Shown here piece by piece: positions 8,141 to 16,949 of a DNA stretch of 64,000 nucleotides (position 1 is its first letter; each line of letters opens with the position of its first letter). A program made the position numbers and the translations under genes. The stretch is from Sinosporangium siamense (lineage in GTDB: Bacteria; Actinomycetota; Actinomycetes; Streptosporangiales; Streptosporangiaceae): the NCBI RefSeq assembly GCF_016863435.1, contig NZ_BOOW01000018.1, positions 186,001 to 250,000 of the forward strand, read 5' to 3'. The notes under the pieces were generated by a model. The model was not told where the DNA came from and did not search any database. It saw only the letters and a program-made list of their open reading frames with translations.

Positions 8141-8171
8141 AGGCGGCACTCCTGGGAAAGGAGTGCCGCCT
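8141..8171 (-). terminator. Terminator of the acidic-protein gene
   Basis: AGGCGGCACTCCT (8141-8153) and AGGAGTGCCGCCT (8159-8171) form a perfect 13-bp stem with a 5-base loop. Read on the minus strand it is followed by GTCTTGCTTTT. It sits 9 bases past the stop of the minus-strand gene. Confidence 0.85.
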
Positions 8172-8180
8172 GGACGGGTG

Positions 8181-9911
8181 TTACTGGCGTGAGCGGGCCT
8201 TGAAGAGGGCGCGTTTGGCGACCTTCACGACCTGTTTGTCGGGGTGGGCGTCGGCGATGAGTTCCAAGAGCTCCTCGACGTGGGGGTGGGGGACCTTCCA
8301 GATGACGTCGAGGAGTTCGCACAGCACGTTGGCCGGGCCGATGTCGTGCAGGCTGCTGACGAACTCGGGGCGGCCGAGGCCGGAGGAGATCGTCCACATG
8401 TCGAGCACGATCCAGTGCGTGTCCGCCTGGGTGGGCTCCGGGGCGCCCTCGACGTCGAGCTGGGCCAGGTGGGTGGCCGCGTAGGCGCGCAGGGAGGGCT
8501 CCTTGAGGGCTTCCTCCCAGGCGGGGACGGCGGCCTCCTGCAGGGAGCTCACCAGGCTGGCGGCCTGGACGCGGATGAGCGCGTCGGCGTCCTCCTCGAC
8601 GGCGGCAGACAGGAGCTCGCGGGCGGCCTGCTCGGGCTCGCGCCGGGCCAGCCAGGCGGCGAACTCGGCGTCGGACTCCTCCTCTGTCAGCTCGGGGCCG
8701 AAGGCGAGGAGCTCGAACGCCGTCATCGCGTCGATCGCGGGGCGGGCGTCAATGTCGATGTCGGCGTCGTCGACGAGGTGGACGATGCCCTCGGTGCCGA
8801 GCGGCGTGAGCCCGATCGTGTCGCCGTCGACGGTCACCATGCCGTAGCCCGTGAGCCATTCGACCGCGGAGGCGAGCGGGTCGCCGAGCTCCGCGGCGGC
8901 TTCGGCGAAGGCGTCGCCACCGAGGTCGTCGAGGTCGGCGGCGGCCTCGGCGAGGTCGTCGCGCAGGGCGGTCAGCGTCTGGGAGCCGCCGGCCAGCAGC
9001 AGGCGCAGCAGCAGCGCCCGGGTGAGGCCGGACAAGACGAGGGTGAGGTCCTCGTCGGCGAGCTCGGGGTCGCCGTAGTCGACGGAGTGCATGCCGAGCG
9101 TCCAGGCGTCGAGCACGTCTTCGTCGTCCTCGAAGGGCCAGGTGGCCGCGTCGGGGCCGACGCTCACGGTGTCGTCGTCGTCGGGGCGGAGGAACTCGAG
9201 GTCGACCGCGAGGTTCCAGAGGTTCCAGAGCTCGGGCACGGCCTCGGCGAGGGCGCCTTCCGCGGCCTCGGGGCGGCCGATGCCGACGGCGGCCAGCGCC
9301 TCCTCGATCTCGGGGTCGCTGAGCAGGCTCTCCTTGCCCATGGGGCGCTCGGTGCCGACCCATACGGCGAGGTCGCGGGCGCGGGCGATGAGCGGCACCT
9401 CGCGGGCGGCGGCCGCGAGCTCGGAGTCGGGCCGCAGCCGGATGGTGGGGAGGGCGGCGATCTCCTCGGTGTAGGACTCGAAGTCGCCGAGGCCGTCGCT
9501 CACCTCCTCCTCGTCGAAGTCGCCCTCCTCGTCGATGAGCTCCTCCATGGCCTCGACGAAGTCGTCCTCGAGGGCGTCGAGCTCGGACTGGAGGTCGTCG
9601 ATGGTGTCGGAGCCCTTGCTGAGCCGCCCGGTGGCGTCGAGGAAGGTGAGGTAGGCCCGGACCGACGGCACCATGCCGTCGGCGGCCTCGTCGGGATCCT
9701 CGACGACTTTGGGCATGCGGTCGAGCAGCACCGTGCGGAGATCCGCCCTGCGCCACCTGCCGACGTCGTCGGAGGCGATCAGCCGATGCCACAGGACGGC
9801 GGGGCCCACCAGATCTGGGTCGCTGTCGGGCGCGTGGTCGGGCGCCCACAGGATGAACTCTTGGAGCAGGGGGCGCAGTTCGGCCGCGGCTGCCTCGATG
9901 CGATCGGTCAC
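8181..9911 (-). CDS. Large, very acidic protein of unknown function
   Basis: 576 aa, extremely rich in Asp/Glu and Ala/Leu, with no Cys cluster, signal peptide or membrane segment. An acidic stretch near residues 120-145 (EELIDEEGDFDEEEVSDG) separates an N-terminal domain from a middle region with winged-helix-like character (VEWLTGYGMVTVDGDTIGLTPLG). The C-terminal ~130 residues look helical and HEAT-like (AASLVSSLQEAAVPAWEEAL, VVKVAKRALFKARS). GTG start at 9911; the ribosome site is weak. It is monocistronic with its own terminator. I do not recognise a named family. Confidence 0.75.
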   Translation of the reverse strand: MTDRIEAAAAELRPLLQEFILWAPDHAPDSDPDLVGPAVLWHRLIASDDVGRWRRADLRTVLLDRMPKVVEDPDEAADGMVPSVRAYLTFLDATGRLSKGSDTIDDLQSELDALEDDFVEAMEELIDEEGDFDEEEVSDGLGDFESYTEEIAALPTIRLRPDSELAAAAREVPLIARARDLAVWVGTERPMGKESLLSDPEIEEALAAVGIGRPEAAEGALAEAVPELWNLWNLAVDLEFLRPDDDDTVSVGPDAATWPFEDDEDVLDAWTLGMHSVDYGDPELADEDLTLVLSGLTRALLLRLLLAGGSQTLTALRDDLAEAAADLDDLGGDAFAEAAAELGDPLASAVEWLTGYGMVTVDGDTIGLTPLGTEGIVHLVDDADIDIDARPAIDAMTAFELLAFGPELTEEESDAEFAAWLARREPEQAARELLSAAVEEDADALIRVQAASLVSSLQEAAVPAWEEALKEPSLRAYAATHLAQLDVEGAPEPTQADTHWIVLDMWTISSGLGRPEFVSSLHDIGPANVLCELLDVIWKVPHPHVEELLELIADAHPDKQVVKVAKRALFKARSRQ

Positions 9912-10006
9912 TCGATCAGGCTAGTAGGCGCGGGCAGTGGTCGGCTCCCGATATCGAGCCTCAGGCCAGGATTCAGCTAGCCCGACATGTCGCGCTTGGG
10001 AGGAGT

Positions 10007-10723
10007 TTAGCTGGCGCGGCGCATCGCTTCCGTGATGCGTTCGGCCGCGGTGACCACCGGAGCCGCGTGTAGCCGGCCCGGCGTCCTCGTCAGGCGCTCT
10101 ATCGGCCCCGACACCGACACGGCGGCGACGACCTTGCCTCCCACACCCCTGATGGGGGCCGAGACGCTCGCCACACCCTGCTCCCGCTCGCCGACGCTGT
10201 GCGCCCACCCCCGCCGCCGCACGCTGGCCAGCGTGGCCGCGGTGAACTTGGCCCCGCGCAGCCCCCGGTGCAGCCGGTCGGGCTCCTCCCACGCCAGCAG
10301 CACCTGCGCGGCGGACCCGGCGCCCATGGGCAGGCCCGAACCGACGGGTACGGTGTCCCTCAGGCCGCTGGCGCGTTCCGCCGCGGCCACGCAAACCCTC
10401 TCATCCCCCTGACGGCGGTAAAGTTGAGCACTTTCCCCCGTCAAGTCCCGAAGGTGGGTCAAAACCGGCGCGGCGATGGCGAGCAGACGATCCTCTCCGG
10501 CAGCCGTGGACAACTCGGAAAGGCGCGGGCCGAGGATGAATCTGCCCTGGGTGTCACGGGAGACGATGCGGTGGTGCTCCAGGGCCACGGCCAGCCGGTG
10601 CGCTGTTGGGCGGGCCAGACCGGTCGACTGCACGAGCTGGGCCAGGGAGGCCGGGCCCGCTTCCAGGGCGTTAAGCACGAGAACGGCCTTGTCGAGTACT
10701 CCGACTCCGCTAGAGTTGTCCAT
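10007..10723 (-). CDS. ndgR: IclR-family repressor, NdgR type
   Basis: 238 aa regulator. The N-terminal winged helix ([33 protein letters not shown]) is followed by an effector-binding IclR domain ([33 protein letters not shown]). It is divergent from leuC with 69 bases between starts, the arrangement known for NdgR/AreB of actinomycetes, which controls leuCD and other amino-acid genes. ATG at 10723 fits the family N-terminus; longer in-frame extensions on this strand run antisense to leuC. The symbol rests on context and similarity. Confidence 0.88.
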   Translation of the reverse strand: MDNSSGVGVLDKAVLVLNALEAGPASLAQLVQSTGLARPTAHRLAVALEHHRIVSRDTQGRFILGPRLSELSTAAGEDRLLAIAAPVLTHLRDLTGESAQLYRRQGDERVCVAAAERASGLRDTVPVGSGLPMGAGSAAQVLLAWEEPDRLHRGLRGAKFTAATLASVRRRGWAHSVGEREQGVASVSAPIRGVGGKVVAAVSVSGPIERLTRTPGRLHAAPVVTAAERITEAMRRAS

Positions 10724-10738
10724 AACCCGATACTGCCG

Positions 10739-10753
10739 TCTCGGCATATGAGA
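10739..10753. promoter_or_regulatory. Candidate NdgR operator between ndgR and leuC
   Basis: TCTCGGCATATGAGA: TCTC/GAGA half sites around GGCATAT, centred in the 69-base divergent intergenic region. Position and dyad symmetry suit an IclR-type operator; binding is inferred. Confidence 0.5.
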
Positions 10754-10792
10754 AAGCAAGTCGGGTGCGAGAAGAGATCGCAAGGAGGCGAC

Positions 10793-12178
10793 ATGGGCCG
10801 CACACTGGCCGAAAAGGTCTGGGAGCAGCACGTTGTGCGACGTGCAGACGGTGAGCCCGACCTGCTCTACATCGACCTGCACCTCATCCACGAGGTGACC
10901 AGCCCGCAGGCGTTCGACGGTCTGCGTCTCAGCGGCCGGAGTGTGCGACGTCCGGAGCTGACCATCGCGACCGAGGACCACAACGTCCCGACCGTGCTCG
11001 GCCCGATCACCGACCTCGTGTCCAAGACCCAGGTCGAGACCCTCCGCAAGAACTGCGCGGAGTTCGGCATCAGGCTCCACCCCATGGGCGACGCCGGTCA
11101 GGGTGTGGTCCACATCATCGGCCCGCAGTTCGGCCTGACCCAGCCCGGCATGACCGTGGTGTGCGGCGACTCCCACACCTCGACCCACGGCGCCTTCGGC
11201 GCGATCGCCTTCGGCATCGGCACCTCCGAGGTCGAGCACGTGCTGGCCACCCAGACGCTCCCTGCCTACCGGCCCAAGACGATGGCCATCGAGGTCAACG
11301 GGCTGCTGCCGGTCGGCGTCACCGCCAAGGACCTCATCCTCGCGATCATCGCCAAGATCGGCACCGGCGGCGGCCAGGGCTACATCGTGGAATACCGCGG
11401 CGAGGCCATCCGCGCGCTCTCCATGGAGGGCCGCATGACCGTCTGCAACATGTCGATCGAGGCGGGCGCCAGGGCCGGCATGATCGCCCCCGACGAGACC
11501 ACCTTCGCCTACCTCAAGGGCCGGGCCCACGCCCCCGAGGGCGCCGCCTGGGACGAGGCCGTGGCGCACTGGAAGACCCTCCGCACCGACGACGACGCGG
11601 TCTTCGACAAGGTCGTGGAGATCGACGCGAGCACTCTCACGCCGTTCGTCACCTGGGGCACCAACCCCGGACAGGGTGCCCCGCTGGGCTCCGTCGTGCC
11701 CTCGCCGGAGAGCTTCGCCGACCCGATCGAGCGCTCCGCCGCCGAGCGCGCGCTCGACTACATGGGCCTGACCGCCGGCACGCGCCTGGTCGACGTCGAG
11801 GTCGACACCGTGTTCGTGGGGTCGTGCACCAACGGCCGCATCGAGGACCTCCGCGCCGCCGCCGACATCCTGCGCGGGCGCCAGGTCGTCACCCGCACCC
11901 TGATCGTCCCCGGCTCCATGCAGGTCAAGAAGGCCGCGGAGGAGGAGGGGCTGGACGAGGTGTTCAAGGCCGCCGGCGCCGAGTGGCGCCAGGCCGGATG
12001 CTCCATGTGCCTCGGCATGAACCCCGACACGCTCAAGCCGGGCGAGCGCAGCGCCTCGACCTCCAACCGCAACTTCGAGGGCCGGCAGGGCAAGGGCGGG
12101 CGCACCCACCTGGTCTCCCCGGCCGTCGCCGCCGCCACCGCGGTCACCGGCAAGCTGACCGCCCCCGCCGACCTCTGA
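10793..12178 (+). CDS. leuC: 3-isopropylmalate dehydratase large subunit
   Basis: 461 aa, the [4Fe-4S] aconitase-family subunit that isomerises 2- to 3-isopropylmalate in leucine synthesis, acting with LeuD. It begins [15 protein letters not shown] and shows the substrate loop [20 protein letters not shown]. The cluster cysteines lie in [14 protein letters not shown] and [16 protein letters not shown] at 10793 follows AAGGAGGCGAC. The leuD start is 9 bases beyond its stop, so the two form an operon. Confidence 0.97.
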   Translation: MGRTLAEKVWEQHVVRRADGEPDLLYIDLHLIHEVTSPQAFDGLRLSGRSVRRPELTIATEDHNVPTVLGPITDLVSKTQVETLRKNCAEFGIRLHPMGDAGQGVVHIIGPQFGLTQPGMTVVCGDSHTSTHGAFGAIAFGIGTSEVEHVLATQTLPAYRPKTMAIEVNGLLPVGVTAKDLILAIIAKIGTGGGQGYIVEYRGEAIRALSMEGRMTVCNMSIEAGARAGMIAPDETTFAYLKGRAHAPEGAAWDEAVAHWKTLRTDDDAVFDKVVEIDASTLTPFVTWGTNPGQGAPLGSVVPSPESFADPIERSAAERALDYMGLTAGTRLVDVEVDTVFVGSCTNGRIEDLRAAADILRGRQVVTRTLIVPGSMQVKKAAEEEGLDEVFKAAGAEWRQAGCSMCLGMNPDTLKPGERSASTSNRNFEGRQGKGGRTHLVSPAVAAATAVTGKLTAPADL

Positions 12179-12187
12179 GGAGCCGTG

Positions 12188-12775
12188 ATGGACGCCTTCA
12201 CCACCCACACAGGGCGCGCGGTTCCGCTGCGCCGCAGCAACGTCGACACCGACCAGATCATCCCCGCCGTCTGGCTCAAGCAGGTCAGCCGCACCGGGTT
12301 CGAGCGCGGGCTGTTCGCCGCCTGGCGCGAGGACCCCGGGTTCGTGCTCAACAACCCCTCCTATGAGGGCGCGTCCGTCCTGGTGTCCGGGCCCGACTTC
12401 GGCACCGGTTCCTCGCGTGAGCACGCCGTGTGGGCGCTTCAGCAATACGGCTTCCGCGCCGTCATCGCCGCCCGCTTCGGTGACATCTTCCGCAACAACT
12501 CCACCAAGATGGGCCTGCTCCCCGTCGTCCTGCCCAGCGACGAGGTCGAGGCCCTGCAGGCCGCGGTGGAGGCCGACCCGGCCCTCGAGGTGACCGTCGA
12601 CCTGGTCGAGCGCCAGGTCCGCTGGGGCTCCAAGGTCCTGGGCTTCGAGATCGACGACTACACCCGGTGGCGCCTGCTGGAGGGGCTGGACGACATCGGA
12701 CTGACCCTGCGTCACGCGGACGACATCGACACATACGAGAATGGTCGGCAGACATGGCTGCCGACGACCGTCTGA
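12188..12775 (+). CDS. leuD: 3-isopropylmalate dehydratase small subunit
   Basis: 195 aa swivel subunit of isopropylmalate isomerase. It starts [27 protein letters not shown] and carries [17 protein letters not shown], the conserved substrate-recognition region. ATG 12188 lies 5 bases after GAGGAGC; the GTG at 12185 is a less likely start. Its 3' end overlaps the next small gene by 22 bases. Confidence 0.97.
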   Translation: MDAFTTHTGRAVPLRRSNVDTDQIIPAVWLKQVSRTGFERGLFAAWREDPGFVLNNPSYEGASVLVSGPDFGTGSSREHAVWALQQYGFRAVIAARFGDIFRNNSTKMGLLPVVLPSDEVEALQAAVEADPALEVTVDLVERQVRWGSKVLGFEIDDYTRWRLLEGLDDIGLTLRHADDIDTYENGRQTWLPTTV

Positions 12776-13083
12776 TCCGATCCGCGACGCCCACGGGCAC
12801 CGCGCCGGACGAGCTTGCGCGGCGGTTGCGCGATGCGCACCGCCGCGTTCGCGCGCTGGACGCACCACGGGAAGATAAAGAACGATTCTTCCGCCGTTTC
12901 CTCGCAATCTGCGACCTCGCCAAGCGTGATCTGAACCACGCCGCCGGGCGACTTGACTTGCTCTTGGCGGAGATTTCGGCGCTCCAGAGCGCCTCCTCCG
13001 ACCGCTCTCCGCCGCCTTCCGCGCCTCCTCAGGCCCCCGAGAACGACACGCCGAGTGAGCGAAACATGGCGCAAGGTGATTGA
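12754..13083 (+). CDS. Small conserved protein downstream of leuD
   Basis: 109 aa, start ATG 12754 inside the last codons of leuD in another frame. The first ~75 residues are charged and helical ([39 protein letters not shown] split over two helices), followed by a low-complexity Ser/Pro tail. No catalytic motif. The overlap implies coupled translation with leuD. Function unknown; coding is supported by the well-behaved N-terminal region and the lack of another gene here. Confidence 0.65.
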   Translation: MAADDRLIRSATPTGTAPDELARRLRDAHRRVRALDAPREDKERFFRRFLAICDLAKRDLNHAAGRLDLLLAEISALQSASSDRSPPPSAPPQAPENDTPSERNMAQGD

Positions 13084-13188
13084 GTCACGCGCGATAGTCC
13101 CCTAATTTCAAGCGGGTAAGGGGTTTCTAACCTCGACCTTCGAGTGTGACTGAGAGAACCCCGAGCCGTAACAGGGGGAGCAACCTAG

Positions 13189-13488
13189 ATGAACAAGCGC
13201 GAACTCGTCGACGCGATCGCGGACCGGGTCGGCGACAAGAAGACGGCCAACGAGGCGGTGAACGCCGTGCTTGAGGCCATTCAGACTGCGGTCGCCAGCG
13301 GTGACAAGGTCTCGATCACGGGCTTCGGCGCGTTCGAGATGGTGCACAAGCCCGCTCGCACGGCCAGGAACCCTTCGACAGGCGATCCGATCAAGGTGGC
13401 GGAGAGCTGGGCGCCGAAGTTCCGGCCCGGTGCGGATTTCAAGGAGCTGGTCAACGCCGGGGGCAAGAAGGCCGCCCGGAAGAGGTAG
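13189..13488 (+). CDS. hup: Nucleoid protein HU (short form)
   Basis: 99 aa DNA-bending protein. It has the family N-terminus MNKRELVDAIADRVGDKK, the core VSITGFGAFEM and the DNA-binding arm ARTARNPSTGDPIKV, and ends in a short basic tail. It lacks the long Lys/Ala tail of HupB/HupS, so it corresponds to the HupA type. The start follows GGGGGAG at 13174-13180. The leuCD-hup order is conserved in actinobacteria. Confidence 0.96.
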   Translation: MNKRELVDAIADRVGDKKTANEAVNAVLEAIQTAVASGDKVSITGFGAFEMVHKPARTARNPSTGDPIKVAESWAPKFRPGADFKELVNAGGKKAARKR

Positions 13489-13612
13489 CCGGTTTCGCCG
13501 CTTCATCCCGCCTGCGGCCCGCGAGACGAGCCGGGCGGGCGGCAGCCCGCACGGCAGGCCGAGGGGGGCGCGGAGCGGGGATGAGACGGCGTGACCGCAG
13601 CCGACGTGGCGG

Positions 13613-13641
13613 GCGCCCGGACCGGTCCACGGTCCGGGCGC
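13613..13641. terminator. Strong GC hairpin between hup and cofC
   Basis: GCGCCCGGACC (13613-13623) and GGTCCGGGCGC (13631-13641) form a perfect 11-bp stem with a 7-base loop between two convergent genes. There is no T tract, as is common in high-GC actinomycetes. Confidence 0.6.
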
Positions 13642-13681
13642 TCTGCTCGTGGAGACGGCGGCCCAGTCCGGCTGTGGGGCT

Positions 13682-14548
13682 TCAGTCCGGCAGTGGGAAG
13701 GTCGAGAGCGTCACATAGACGATCTTGTCCCCTTCCATCGCGATGTTGACCCGCTGCCCGGACCGGAGCAGCCGCAGCGGACCGGCGTCGAAGGCCGGCG
13801 CGTCGAAGGGGATCTCGGTGCCGTCGTCGAGGAAAACCGACCCTGAGCGAGTGGCGGGGTCAAAGGAACGCACGGTCGCCTGCACGTCGATCAGCGTAAC
13901 CCCTGCGACCGGCCGCATCCGCGCGACAACCCCGCGGGTGCGGGGGCCGAGCCCGAGCGCCACCGCGTCGGCGAGGTCGGCCGGGGTGTCGACGTCGCGG
14001 CGCACCGAGGCCACCCCGTCGAGGACCAGCTCCTTCGCGCCGCCCGCCAGGTGCCGCTCCCGGGAGCTACCGCCGAAGCGGGGCCGGAACGGCACACCCC
14101 GCCGCACCCCGTAGAACGTGGTGCCGATCTCCGCCGCGTCCGGCAGGAACGACTCCTCCGCCTCACCCGCCGCAGACAGCACCCTTTCCAGCTCACTCGC
14201 CCGCAGCGCCGGGAGATCGGCCTGGAGCGCGGCGACCGGGCAGCGGGCGTCCAGCCGTACGGCATGAGCCGCCCCGTGGCGCAGCGCCGCGTTGAGCCCG
14301 GCCTGGGGGTCGTCCACCACGAGCGCGCCGATGCGGCCGAGGGTCTCCGCGGCGATCTCGTCGCCGGTGACCACGACGACCCGCGCCACGCTCGGGCATG
14401 CGAGCGCCGCCGCGACCGTGTCGCCCGCCACCGCCACCGCGAAGGCGGCGCGGTGCGGCCCGGCCAGCTCGGCCAGGCGGGACTTGGCGATGACTAGCGT
14501 CTTCACCGGTACTACCAGGGACCAGCCGGGGTTGTCCGCCGCATGCAT
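13682..14548 (-). CDS. cofC: CofC-like 2-phospholactate/PEP guanylyltransferase with extra C-terminal domain
   Basis: 288 aa. The first ~215 residues are the nucleotidyltransferase of coenzyme F420 synthesis (CofC/FbiD): SLVVPVKTLVIAKSRLAEL, VVVVTGDEIAAE, ALQADLPALRASEL and a late RRDVDTPADL. Residues ~225-288 (TVRSFDPATRSGSVFLDDGT, RLLRSGQRVNIAMEGDKI) are an OB/cold-shock-like module that is normally absent. ATG 14548 (MHAADNPGWSLVVPVK) is the chosen start; ATG 14560 is four codons upstream. It is convergent with hup, as in other actinomycetes. Enzyme family is clear; the role of the extra domain is not. Confidence 0.85.
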   Translation of the reverse strand: MHAADNPGWSLVVPVKTLVIAKSRLAELAGPHRAAFAVAVAGDTVAAALACPSVARVVVVTGDEIAAETLGRIGALVVDDPQAGLNAALRHGAAHAVRLDARCPVAALQADLPALRASELERVLSAAGEAEESFLPDAAEIGTTFYGVRRGVPFRPRFGGSSRERHLAGGAKELVLDGVASVRRDVDTPADLADAVALGLGPRTRGVVARMRPVAGVTLIDVQATVRSFDPATRSGSVFLDDGTEIPFDAPAFDAGPLRLLRSGQRVNIAMEGDKIVYVTLSTFPLPD

Positions 14549-14997
14549 AACCTTAAGCATCCCGCCTCGACAGTTCGCGGAGCCAACCGGGAGACTTATC
14601 CCGCCTTGCCAGATGAGTGGAGGAAGCCAGTGACGTCCTCCCCTTCGCGGATGAGGGGGTTCCGGCGCCGCCGGGATCCCGCCTCGCCGCCGACGATCCT
14701 TCGGAGAGGAGGCTGCCCGTTGCCGTCCCATATCTGCTCCGCAGGTGTCTCACTCCTGCGGGGGCCTCACGGCGGGTGGACCACACCCGGGCCGCTGCCG
14801 GCCCGTGTCCGCTTCGCAGGTGTCTCACCTCTCCGCACGCTCGGCGGTGAGGCCGGGTTCGCACGTCTCGCCGCACGTCCGCCGACGTGCTCGCGGCCGA
14901 GCCCGCGCCGCTCGCCCGTTCGCCACGCCCGCCTTGGTCGCATGGCGTCGTTCCCGCCCCGCCCGGTGTCGGGGGTCTCCACACTTCAGGAGTGCAG
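14549..14997. other. Divergent intergenic stretch between cofC and plsC, about 450 bp
   Basis: No credible gene. A 14-bp direct repeat CGCAGGTGTCTCAC lies at 14741-14754 and 14815-14828. It must hold the promoters of both flanking genes, but I cannot identify them with confidence. Confidence 0.5.
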
Positions 14998-15723
14998 ATG
15001 AGTCGCCCCGGACGCCCGCCCGCTTTCTGGGAAGCCCTGGCCGTAGTGCTGATCAAGCCGTTGCTGCTGCTGTTCATCAAGCGGAAGTGGCACGGCAGGC
15101 AGCACATACCGCGCCAAGGCGGCATGATTATCGCCGCCAACCACCTTTCGTGGTCGGATCCCGTGCTTTTCGCGCACTATGCCTACGACAACGGACGCTG
15201 GCCGGTATATCTCGCCAAGGCCGGGATCTTCGATGTGCCGGTGTTGGGGAAGATCGTGCGCAAACTCCGCGCGATCCCCGTGCAGCGCGGCAGCACGGAC
15301 GCGGCCCGCTCCCTCAAGGACGCCGAGAAGGCGCTCAGGGAGGGCGCGTGTGTGATCTTCTACCCCGAGGGCACGTGCACCCGCGACCCGGAGCTGTGGC
15401 CGATGTCGGCCAAGACCGGTGTGGCGCGGCTGGCCCTGGCGACCGGCGTGCCGGTGATCCCGGTGGCGCACTGGGGGGCGCAGGAGCTTTTGCCATATGG
15501 CGAGAAGCGCCCGAGGTTGCTGCCCCGCAAGAAGTTCGAGGTGATCGCAGGGCCGCCGGTGGACCTGTCGAGGTTTGAGGGCCTGCCGATGCGTTCGTCG
15601 GTGCTGCGCGAGGCGACCGCCGACATCATGGCCGCGATCACCGGCCAGCTCGCCGAAATCCGCCGGGAGAAGGCTCCCGACCTGCCCTACGACCAGCGGC
15701 CGGAGATTCCTCCCGCGCAGTGA
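14998..15723 (+). CDS. plsC: 1-acylglycerol-3-phosphate acyltransferase
   Basis: 241 aa membrane-associated acyltransferase that makes phosphatidic acid. It has an N-terminal hydrophobic segment (LAVVLIKPLLLLFI), the catalytic HX4D box in NHLSWSD, the acceptor-binding box YPEGTCTRD and the block RLALATGVPVIPVAHWG. ATG 14998 follows CAGGAG. It lies next to gpsA, whose product supplies glycerol-3-phosphate, so two glycerolipid steps are adjacent. Confidence 0.93.
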   Translation: MSRPGRPPAFWEALAVVLIKPLLLLFIKRKWHGRQHIPRQGGMIIAANHLSWSDPVLFAHYAYDNGRWPVYLAKAGIFDVPVLGKIVRKLRAIPVQRGSTDAARSLKDAEKALREGACVIFYPEGTCTRDPELWPMSAKTGVARLALATGVPVIPVAHWGAQELLPYGEKRPRLLPRKKFEVIAGPPVDLSRFEGLPMRSSVLREATADIMAAITGQLAEIRREKAPDLPYDQRPEIPPAQ

Positions 15724-15903
15724 TCGGCCGGTGGCGCGGAGGGGGACCGCCGCGCTCGGCCGCCTTTGGGGTGCCGTGGTTTCCAGCGTGTCGCCAGAAT
15801 GCCCACAGGACACGTCCAGAACACCCCAAAAGCCCTCGATAACCCTGCCGAGATCTCCGCGAATATCCCATTCTGTCAACTAATATCGACGTACGGTGAA
15901 GAG

Positions 15904-16911
15904 ATGACCAAGGCCGCCGTTTTCGGAACAGGCTCGTGGGGCACCACGTTCGCCACGATCCTCGCTGAGGCTGGCACCGGCACGACCCTGTGGGGCAGGC
16001 GCCCGGAGGTCGTCGAGGCCATCGACCGGCGTCACGAGAATCCCGATTACCTCCCCGGGCTCGCGCTGCCCTCGTCCCTGCGGGCCACCGCCGACCCCGA
16101 GGAGGCCCTCGACGGTGCCGACTTCGTGGTGCTGGCGGTTCCCTCGCAGTCGCTGCGCGCCAACCTCGCGGCCTGGCGGGCCCACATCCCGGCTCATGCC
16201 GTACTCGTGAGTTTGATGAAGGGGGTCGAGATCGGCTCGTGCAAGCGCATGAGCGAGGTGATCCGTGAGGTGGCAGAAGTTCCCGAGGAGCGTGTCGCGG
16301 TCGTGTCGGGGCCGAACCTCGCTCTGGAGATCGCCCAGCGGCAACCCGCGGCCACGGTCGTGGCCTGCACCGACGAGTCGGTCGCCGAGCGGCTGCAGGA
16401 GGCGTGCCATGTGCCGTGGTTCCGCCCTTATACGAATACCGATGTGGTGGGGGTCGAGCTTGGGGGAGCGGTCAAGAACGTCATCGCCCTCGCCGTTGGG
16501 GTCGCGGCGGGCATGGGCCTCGGGGACAACGTGCGCGCCACCCTCATGACGCGCGGGCTGGCGGAGATCACCCGGCTGGGGGCGGTGCTCGGCGCGGACC
16601 AGCACACGTTCGCGGGACTAGCCGGAATGGGGGATCTTATTGCTACCTGTACGTCTCCATTGTCCAGAAACCGTACTTTCGGGGAGAATCTGGGACGCGG
16701 AATGACCCTCGCCGAGGTTGTCGCCGCGACCAAACAGACCGCCGAAGGTGTCAAGTCCTGTGAATCGGTGCTCGCGCTCGCCGGGAAACACGATGTGGAG
16801 ATGCCCATCACCGAAGTCGTGGTCGGCGTCGTCCACGACGGGCTGACCCCGGCGGAGGCCGGGGTGCTGCTGATGTCGCGCACCCCCAAACCAGAACGCT
16901 ACGGAGTGTGA
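15904..16911 (+). CDS. gpsA: NAD(P)-dependent glycerol-3-phosphate dehydrogenase
   Basis: 335 aa cytoplasmic enzyme reducing dihydroxyacetone phosphate to sn-glycerol-3-phosphate. Rossmann motif [12 protein letters not shown] at the N-terminus, then [10 protein letters not shown] and [12 protein letters not shown], and the catalytic Lys in [19 protein letters not shown]. Start ATG 15904 directly precedes the Rossmann strand and follows GAAGAG. A TAATAT element about 20 bases upstream is a possible -10. Length is normal. Confidence 0.96.
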   Translation: MTKAAVFGTGSWGTTFATILAEAGTGTTLWGRRPEVVEAIDRRHENPDYLPGLALPSSLRATADPEEALDGADFVVLAVPSQSLRANLAAWRAHIPAHAVLVSLMKGVEIGSCKRMSEVIREVAEVPEERVAVVSGPNLALEIAQRQPAATVVACTDESVAERLQEACHVPWFRPYTNTDVVGVELGGAVKNVIALAVGVAAGMGLGDNVRATLMTRGLAEITRLGAVLGADQHTFAGLAGMGDLIATCTSPLSRNRTFGENLGRGMTLAEVVAATKQTAEGVKSCESVLALAGKHDVEMPITEVVVGVVHDGLTPAEAGVLLMSRTPKPERYGV

Positions 16912-16949
16912 CGTCCGCCTGAGGGGGACGCACGCGAACGGAGTGAACC

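Noticed and set aside
10724-12907. Minus-strand extension that would make ndgR a 966-residue protein
   Set aside because: The added part runs antisense to leuCD and has no protein-like features; the IclR start at 10723 is conserved.
14560-14997. Short ORFs between cofC and plsC
   Set aside because: Low-complexity Arg/Pro/Ser translations without start signals; treated as intergenic.
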